From an uncultured Collinsella sp. (GTDB lineage: Bacteria > Actinomycetota > Coriobacteriia > Coriobacteriales > Coriobacteriaceae): 25,135 nucleotides of DNA. The notes under the pieces are model-generated. The model ran no database searches and was not told the DNA's origin. It saw only the letters and a list, made by a program, of their open reading frames with translations. Every line of letters begins with the position of its first letter. Within the stretch, counting starts at the first letter, position 1. A program made the translations under genes and the position numbers. Below are positions 20,075 to 25,135 of the stretch, piece by piece. The stretch lies in assembly GCA_900552705.1 (NCBI GenBank), contig USAX01000012.1:1-25135 (forward strand). The letters are read 5' to 3'.

Positions 20075-22318
20075 TTACTTGCGCTTGCCGCCGCCGTCAC
20101 CGGGACGACGGGAGCTGCCGCCGCGCTTGCCGCCACGGCTGTTGCCATAGCTACCACGGTTATCGCGACCGCCGGCGCGGCCGCCGCGGGAGCCGGCCTG
20201 GTTGCCGCCGCGGCCACCACGGTAGCCGCCGCGACGCTCCTCGCGGGTATCGTCGTAGTTGCGCCAGTCATCGCGACGATCGCGGCTGGCACGCGGATCG
20301 CGACGATCGCGCGACTCATTCGAACGACCGGCGCCGCTTCGCCCACCATTGCCGCGAGCGCCCTCGCGACGCTCGCCACCGCGGCCACCGCGCTCTTCAA
20401 AGCGCTTGCCGCCACGGGACTCACCGCTGCGGGCGCCACGCTCACCGCGACCCTCGCCGCCGCGACGCCCATCACGGCCACCGCGCTCGTCATTGCGACC
20501 GGAACGACGACGATCGCCCGAGCCACGCTTGCCGCCACGCGAGTCACGGCCCTCGTCCTCGCGCTCAACACGGCGACGACCACCGCGGTCCTCGTCCTCG
20601 CGGCGACGGCGATGCGCCTCGCCCTGGAACTGCTTGGCACGACGCTCGGCACGGTTGCCGCGCGGGCCCTGCTCAACAGCACCGGCACGCTCCTCGGCAG
20701 CCACCTCGCGGGCCACACTCTCCACAGCCTCGTCCACGCGAGCCTGAACGCCCTCGCGCACGCGGGTCTTGCCGCCACGCTTGGGACGGCTCGGACGCTC
20801 GCCGTCGCCGCGACGCTCGTCGCGACCACGGTTGGAACGACCGGCAACATCACCGTAATCGTCGCCATTGCGCTTGCCGTCGCGACGTGCCTGCTCAAGC
20901 TTCTTCTTGCTCTTGGACTTGCCGCGCTTGGTCTTCTTCTTCACCTTAAAGGCCGCAGGATCGCGCTCGGGGTCAACCGTGGGCGGATTGGGGCCCACGT
21001 GCAGGTCGCCGGCCTCGTAGATGTCGGCGGTCTTGTCCATAAGTTTCTCGATCTCGTAGAACTCATCCACGTCCTGCTCGGTCACAAACGTGATGGCCCA
21101 GCCCAGCTCACCGGCGCGGCCCGTGCGGCCAATACGGTGGATGTAGTCGGTCGGCTCGGCCGGCACGTCAAAGTTCACGACGTAGCGCACGTCGCTAATG
21201 TCGATGCCGCGGGCAAGCACGTCGGTTGCCACCAGCACGTCGACGGTACCGTCGCGGAAGGCCGAAAGCGCGCGCTCGCGCTGAGCCTGGCTGCGGTTAC
21301 CGTGGATCGCGGCGGCCTTGATGCCCTTGCGCTCCAGACGACGGCAGCAGCTGTCGGCGCGGTGCTTGGTGCGCATAAAGACGATAGTGCGCTCCGGGCC
21401 CTCCTTTTTGAGGAACTCGGGCAGCAGGTTGTTCTTGGCCTCGATGGACACCGGGAACACAAACTGGTCGACGGTGTCGGCGGTCGACGTGGCGGGCGCG
21501 ATCTCCACGCGGGCCGGGTCGCTCACCAGGTCGGTGATCTCGCCCACGGCCTCCTCGTCGAGCGTGGCCGAGAACAGCAGCGTCTGGCGCTCGGCCGGCG
21601 TCTCGCGCACAATGCGGCGGACGGCGGGCAAAAAGCCCATGTCGAGCATGCGGTCGGCCTCGTCCAGCACCAGGACCTTGACCTCGTCCAGGTGGCAAGC
21701 ACCCTGCTCGATCAGATCGACCAGACGGCCCGGCGTGGCGACCAAGATGTCGCAGCCGTACTTGAGCGCCGCGGTCTGCGGCTTGTAGCTCACGCCGCCC
21801 ACGACGGTCACGGCGACATGGCCGGTGACGTCGGCGATCTTACTCGCGACCTCGTCGATTTGCTGAGCAAGCTCGCGCGTGGGGGTGATGACGAGCATCA
21901 CAGGGCCACGGCCGTTGCCCTCGGGCTTTTTAGCACCGCGACGACGGTTGCGGCCGCCGCGCTCGCGCACGGGTTTGGGAGGAGCGATGTGCTCCAGATT
22001 GTTCATGGTCGGCAGCAAAAAGGCGGCCGTCTTGCCGGTGCCGGTCTGTGCGGCGGCAAGCAGGTCGCGGCCCTCGAGCACCACGGGGATCGAACCGGCC
22101 TGCACGGGCGTCGGCGCCGTGTAGCCCAGGTTCTCGATGGCACGGAGTATCTCGTCGGAAAGGCCCAGTTCGTCAAAGGCGGGCAGGCTCTCGGTAGCGG
22201 ACTCGACGGCCTGGGCGGCACTGGCCTCATCGGCGGCATCGAAGGCAGCCTGGGTCATGGCCTCGCGGGTCTCGTCCAGGATCTCGGCGTCGGTGACGTC
22301 GGATACAGAATTACGCAT
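20075..22318 (-). CDS. DEAD-box ATP-dependent RNA helicase with an RGG-like tail
   Basis: The 747-residue protein is an RNA helicase of the DeaD/CshA class that unwinds structured RNA. The Q motif is at 48-73, Walker A AAQTGTGKT at 89-97, PTREL near 146-150, DEAD at 219-222, SAT at 250-252, and ARGIDI with HRIGRTGRAG lie in the second RecA domain. A basic insert (residues 114-138, with GGRNRRRGAK) between motifs I and Ia is unusual. After about residue 440 the remaining 300 residues are low-complexity, rich in R, G, D and E with many RGG, GGR and RRxE stretches, and probably bind RNA without fixed structure. The ATG at 22318 follows AAGGA. It is monocistronic. The exact orthologue (deaD, cshA or rhlE) cannot be fixed. 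Confidence 0.93.
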   Translation of the reverse strand: MRNSVSDVTDAEILDETREAMTQAAFDAADEASAAQAVESATESLPAFDELGLSDEILRAIENLGYTAPTPVQAGSIPVVLEGRDLLAAAQTGTGKTAAFLLPTMNNLEHIAPPKPVRERGGRNRRRGAKKPEGNGRGPVMLVITPTRELAQQIDEVASKIADVTGHVAVTVVGGVSYKPQTAALKYGCDILVATPGRLVDLIEQGACHLDEVKVLVLDEADRMLDMGFLPAVRRIVRETPAERQTLLFSATLDEEAVGEITDLVSDPARVEIAPATSTADTVDQFVFPVSIEAKNNLLPEFLKKEGPERTIVFMRTKHRADSCCRRLERKGIKAAAIHGNRSQAQRERALSAFRDGTVDVLVATDVLARGIDISDVRYVVNFDVPAEPTDYIHRIGRTGRAGELGWAITFVTEQDVDEFYEIEKLMDKTADIYEAGDLHVGPNPPTVDPERDPAAFKVKKKTKRGKSKSKKKLEQARRDGKRNGDDYGDVAGRSNRGRDERRGDGERPSRPKRGGKTRVREGVQARVDEAVESVAREVAAEERAGAVEQGPRGNRAERRAKQFQGEAHRRRREDEDRGGRRRVEREDEGRDSRGGKRGSGDRRRSGRNDERGGRDGRRGGEGRGERGARSGESRGGKRFEERGGRGGERREGARGNGGRSGAGRSNESRDRRDPRASRDRRDDWRNYDDTREERRGGYRGGRGGNQAGSRGGRAGGRDNRGSYGNSRGGKRGGSSRRPGDGGGKRK

Positions 22319-22589
22319 ATGTTGTTGTTCCTTATCTGCACGCGCAATGGGCGCGGCATGCGGCCGCGCAGGCGTGCTTGGTAGTGCGCTAATACATACA
22401 AAAACAAGTGCGCACAGAGAGGACGTTGCTCAGCACGCTGGCGATCGCTTTGGCAGCCCTATCACGCGCCGTCCAGACGCAGCAGCTCTAAGCGATGGAG
22501 CAGATTCGCCGCCGGTTAGTATACCCGTGCTTCGCATGCCCCCACGTAAACCACAGATGACGAAGCGGACGGGCGAGTCTGGGCCGATT
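22319..22589. other. Upstream region of deaD
   Basis: About 270 bases before the repeat array hold the deaD leader and probably its promoter. I see no gene here and no convincing -35/-10 pair; an AT-rich patch near 22390-22410 (TTGTTTTTGTATG on the minus strand) is the best place. A long leader would suit an RNA helicase controlled by temperature or by itself, but nothing in the sequence proves it. Confidence 0.35.
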
Positions 22590-22775
22590 GTCTCGATATG
22601 TAACAGACACTCGGCAAAGACTGGTCTAACTGTTACAGATCGAGACAAACTTCAGCCGCGCAAAACAACATCCCAATCTATTACAGTTAGAGGTCATTTT
22701 CCCTGCTAGATGCTACAGATTGAGATGATTGGTTGGGACGGTCCATCGACCAGCCAACTACCCTCATCTGTAGCG
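22590..22775. repeat. Five copies of a TTACAGAT-GAG motif in both orientations
   Basis: Copies are GTCTCGATATGTAACAG (22590-22606, inverted), CTGTTACAGATCGAGAC (22630-22646), CTATTACAGTTAGAG (22678-22692), TGCTACAGATTGAGA (22711-22725) and CTCATCTGTAGCG (22763-22775, inverted). The first two form a 17-bp inverted repeat with one mismatch. The shared core is YTACAGAT followed by GAG. The cluster fills the spacer between divergent deaD and copA. It reads as a set of regulator sites of unknown owner. Confidence 0.65.
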
Positions 22776-22831
22776 AAATGTCATACATTTCTTTCTGCAC
22801 TGGACACCCCCAGGGGGTATGGGTGTATAGT
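22775..22831 (+). promoter_or_regulatory. copA promoter with copper-regulator-like dyads
   Basis: TGGACA (22801-22806) and TATAGT (22826-22831) are 19 bases apart, a long spacer like those of MerR/CueR-activated promoters. The spacer contains ACCCCCAGGGGGT (22806-22818) inside ACACCC/GGGTGT arms (22804-22826), which also fits G/C-tract CsoR operators. A perfect GAAATGT-CAT-ACATTTC palindrome precedes it at 22775-22791. Which regulator type acts is undecided; neither gene is in the window. Confidence 0.55.
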
Positions 22832-22878
22832 ATCGGTAGGTTAACAATTCCAACACCGAACTACAGAAAGGAGAAGCC

Positions 22879-25135
22879 ATGGCTCAAGATAAGTTCGACG
22901 TGGGCGGCATGACGTGCGCCGCCTGCCAGGCGCATGTTGACCGCGCCGTGAGCAAACTCGACGGCGTCCAAAGCGTCGCGGTCAATCTACTCGCCGGTTC
23001 CATGCTGGTGGACTACGACCCCGCGCAGGTCAGCCCCGATGACATCTGCACCGCCGTCGATCGCGCGGGCTATTCGGCCTCGCCCGTCAGCACGGGCACC
23101 GATGCCGCCGGCTCAAGTGGCAGCGCGCAAGCCAGGTCCGGCGCCGCCCATATGGAGTCGCCGACCAAAAAGTTGGAGGCCGCCGCCTCTGCCATGCGCA
23201 CCCGCCTCATCGTCTCGATCGCATTCCTCATCCCACTGTTCTACATAGGCATGGGGCACATGCTCGGCTGGCCGCTGCCCGGCATTTTCACCGACCATAC
23301 CCACAGCATGACGCTCGCCCTCACCGAGCTCGTCCTGCTCATCCCCATCGTTTATGTCAACGACGCGTACTTTATCAACGGGTTTAAATCGCTCGCGCAC
23401 GGCGCACCCACCATGGACGCCCTCATCGCCGTCGGCGCCACCGCGTCCATTGCCTGGTCGCTCTACGCCATGTTTATCATGGCCGACCAGCTGGCCGCCG
23501 GTCAGGTCCACAAGGCCATGATGACGGGCATGGACAACCTGTATTTTGAGAGTGCGGGCACGATCCTGTCGCTGGTCACCGTGGGCAAATACCTCGAGAC
23601 ACGCAGCAAATCCAAAACCGGCGGCGCTATCGAGGTGCTCATCGACTTGGCACCCAAGACTGCGACCGTCGTTGCCGACGACGGCACCGAAACCACCGTC
23701 GACGTCGACAGTATCCTTCCCGGCCAGGTCCTGCGCGTGCGCCCCGGAGAGTCCATCCCCGTCGATGGCGTGGTGCTCGAGGGCAGCTCGGCCGTGGACG
23801 AAAGTGCGTTGACCGGCGAGTCCATACCCGTGGAAAAGACCGCCGGCGACACCGTCAACGCCGCCACCGTCAACCGCACCGGTTCGTTTACCTTCCGCGC
23901 CACGCGGGTGGGTGCCGAGACATCGCTCGCCAAGATTATCCAGCTCGTCGAGGACGCCAACGCCACCAAAGCGCCCATCGCCCGCATGGCCGACAAGGTC
24001 GCCGGCGTGTTCGTGCCCGTGGTGTTTGTAATCTCTGCCGTAACTTTTGTGGCATGGATGGTGCTGACCGGAAGCATCAACGAGGCGCTCACTTCCGCTG
24101 TCGCCGTGCTGGTGATCAGTTGTCCGTGCGCGCTCGGCCTGGCCACGCCCGTCGCCATTATGGTGGGCACCGGCAAGGGCGCCGAGATGGGCATTCTGTT
24201 TAAGAGCGCTGAGGCGCTGGAGAACCTGCGCAGCGTGGGCACCGTGGTGCTCGATAAGACGGGCACGGTCACCCGCGGCAAGCCGGCCGTGACCGACATT
24301 GTGGTTGTCGCGCGCGCCGACGGCTCGCCCGCTATGAGTGAAAAGGCGTTACTGAAGCTCGCTGCCGCGCTGGAGCGCTCGAGCGAGCACCCGCTGGCCG
24401 AGGCGATCATGGCCGAGTGCGAGGCACGCGGAATTGTCGCGCGCATGGTCGAGGACTTTGCCGCCGTGCCCGGTCGTGGCGTAACGGCGCGCGAGGGGCA
24501 GAATGTCATCGCCGCCGGCAACGTACGCCTGATGAACGAGTTGGGCGTTACCGTGCCCGCGGGTCTTACCGAGCAATTTGCCGCCGAGGGCAAAACACCG
24601 CTGTTCTTTGCCAAGAACGGCGAGTTTGTCGGCACCATCGCCGTGGCTGACGAGGTCAAAGAGACGAGCGCCGGGGCCATCGCCGCGCTCCGCAAGCTCG
24701 GCGTCGACGTGCGCATGCTCACCGGCGACAACCGCGTGACGGCCGAGGCTATCGCCCGCCGCGTGGGACTCACCAGCGAACAGGTCATCGCCGACGTCCT
24801 CCCCGCCGACAAGGAACGCCACGTGCGCGAACTGCAGGATGCGGGCGGCAAGGTCGCCATGGTGGGCGACGGCATCAACGACTCCCCCGCCCTGGCGCGC
24901 GCCGACGTGGGCCTTGCGATCGGCACCGGCGCCGACATCGCCAAGGAGGGCGCCGACGTGGTACTCATGCGCAGCGACCTCATGGATGTTGCGCGCGCCA
25001 TCGAGCTTTCGCGCGCCACGATTCGCAACATCAAGCAGGACCTATTCTGGGCGCTGTTCTACAACGGCATCGGTATTCCGCTCGCCGCGGGCGTGTTCTT
25101 CCCCCTCACCGGTTGGCAACTCTCACCGATGTTTG
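22879..25135 (+). CDS. copA: Copper-exporting P1B-type ATPase (partial, C-terminus outside the window)
   Basis: The first 752 residues are visible. One N-terminal heavy-metal domain has GMTCAAC (C13, C16). A flexible linker rich in G, S and A (about 72-92) leads to the membrane part. Catalytic features follow in order: the actuator TGES (in DESALTGESIPVEK), the membrane metal site SCPCALG (C415, C417), the phosphorylation site DKTGT (D459), SEHPLAEA (H504) and GDGIND (D664). CPC with one GMTCxxC domain is the Cu(I) exporter class. The ATG at 22879 follows AAAGGAG. The reading frame runs off the right edge within the last membrane pair, so only a short C-terminal piece is missing. Confidence 0.95.
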   Translation, partial: MAQDKFDVGGMTCAACQAHVDRAVSKLDGVQSVAVNLLAGSMLVDYDPAQVSPDDICTAVDRAGYSASPVSTGTDAAGSSGSAQARSGAAHMESPTKKLEAAASAMRTRLIVSIAFLIPLFYIGMGHMLGWPLPGIFTDHTHSMTLALTELVLLIPIVYVNDAYFINGFKSLAHGAPTMDALIAVGATASIAWSLYAMFIMADQLAAGQVHKAMMTGMDNLYFESAGTILSLVTVGKYLETRSKSKTGGAIEVLIDLAPKTATVVADDGTETTVDVDSILPGQVLRVRPGESIPVDGVVLEGSSAVDESALTGESIPVEKTAGDTVNAATVNRTGSFTFRATRVGAETSLAKIIQLVEDANATKAPIARMADKVAGVFVPVVFVISAVTFVAWMVLTGSINEALTSAVAVLVISCPCALGLATPVAIMVGTGKGAEMGILFKSAEALENLRSVGTVVLDKTGTVTRGKPAVTDIVVVARADGSPAMSEKALLKLAAALERSSEHPLAEAIMAECEARGIVARMVEDFAAVPGRGVTAREGQNVIAAGNVRLMNELGVTVPAGLTEQFAAEGKTPLFFAKNGEFVGTIAVADEVKETSAGAIAALRKLGVDVRMLTGDNRVTAEAIARRVGLTSEQVIADVLPADKERHVRELQDAGGKVAMVGDGINDSPALARADVGLAIGTGADIAKEGADVVLMRSDLMDVARAIELSRATIRNIKQDLFWALFYNGIGIPLAAGVFFPLTGWQLSPMF

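Noticed and set aside
20072..22384. 770-codon plus-strand frame opposite the RNA helicase
   Set aside because: It is an alanine/threonine-rich antisense shadow of the helicase's repetitive tail, and the helicase motifs on the minus strand are unambiguous.
23502..25034. 510-codon minus-strand frame opposite copA
   Set aside because: The plus strand encodes every P-type ATPase motif in order; the minus frame is serine/threonine/alanine-rich with no family resemblance.

Overview
The window (about 25.1 kb, GC-rich, dense, short intergenic gaps, strong GGAGG-type ribosome binding sites) looks like chromosome of an anaerobic gut actinobacterium of the class Coriobacteriia, most likely Collinsella or a close relative. 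The grounds are gene content (group A [FeFe] hydrogenase, TrpR-like YerC, fused actinobacterial-style proteins), codon choice, and a 30-bp intergenic repeat that I associate with Collinsella. The taxonomic call is inference; no rRNA or tRNA gene is present.

Layout. 1-560: 5' part of a minus-strand gene that runs off the left edge, possibly an AddB-like nuclease. 641-1403: an inverted pair of the 30-bp repeat, a terminator, and yerC. 1404-1842: a small phage-holin-fold membrane protein with a bidirectional terminator. 1905-4806: a sulfur module, with a four-cysteine Rrf2/IscR-like regulator divergent from cysK, followed by mnmA. 4815-6257: an unusual HipA-like kinase carrying its own N-terminal helix-turn-helix, with an 8-bp inverted repeat over its promoter. 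6327-9530: three minus-strand metabolic or membrane genes (M42 peptidase, FucO-type iron alcohol dehydrogenase, YoaK/DUF1275). 9784-11925: a YgiQ-type radical SAM protein. 11975-12990: three tandem palindromes and a CPBP intramembrane protease. 13043-13470: a RelB/DinJ-like antitoxin with no toxin, bracketed by two direct copies of the 30-bp repeat.

13490-19568 is the main metabolic block: a tightly packed four-gene minus-strand operon. Its first gene fuses a NuoF-type iron-sulfur domain to a GltD-like flavoprotein. It overlaps hydA ([FeFe] hydrogenase), which is followed within a few bases by a Tat-type lipoprotein of the SsuA/NMT1 class and a single-chain permease-ATPase. The first two genes plausibly connect NAD(P)H or ferredoxin to H2. 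Why an ABC importer is coupled to them is unknown, and this is the best candidate for a poorly described system here.

19590-20040 is rich in structure: dyads upstream of the hydrogenase operon, a hairpin made of two 30-bp repeats, a 98-nt near-palindrome and a terminator. 20075-22318 encodes a DEAD-box RNA helicase with a long RGG-like tail. 22590-22830 holds five copies of a 13-17 bp motif in both orientations and then a CsoR/CueR-like G/C-tract dyad at a promoter. These precede copA, a copper P-type ATPase that runs off the right edge.
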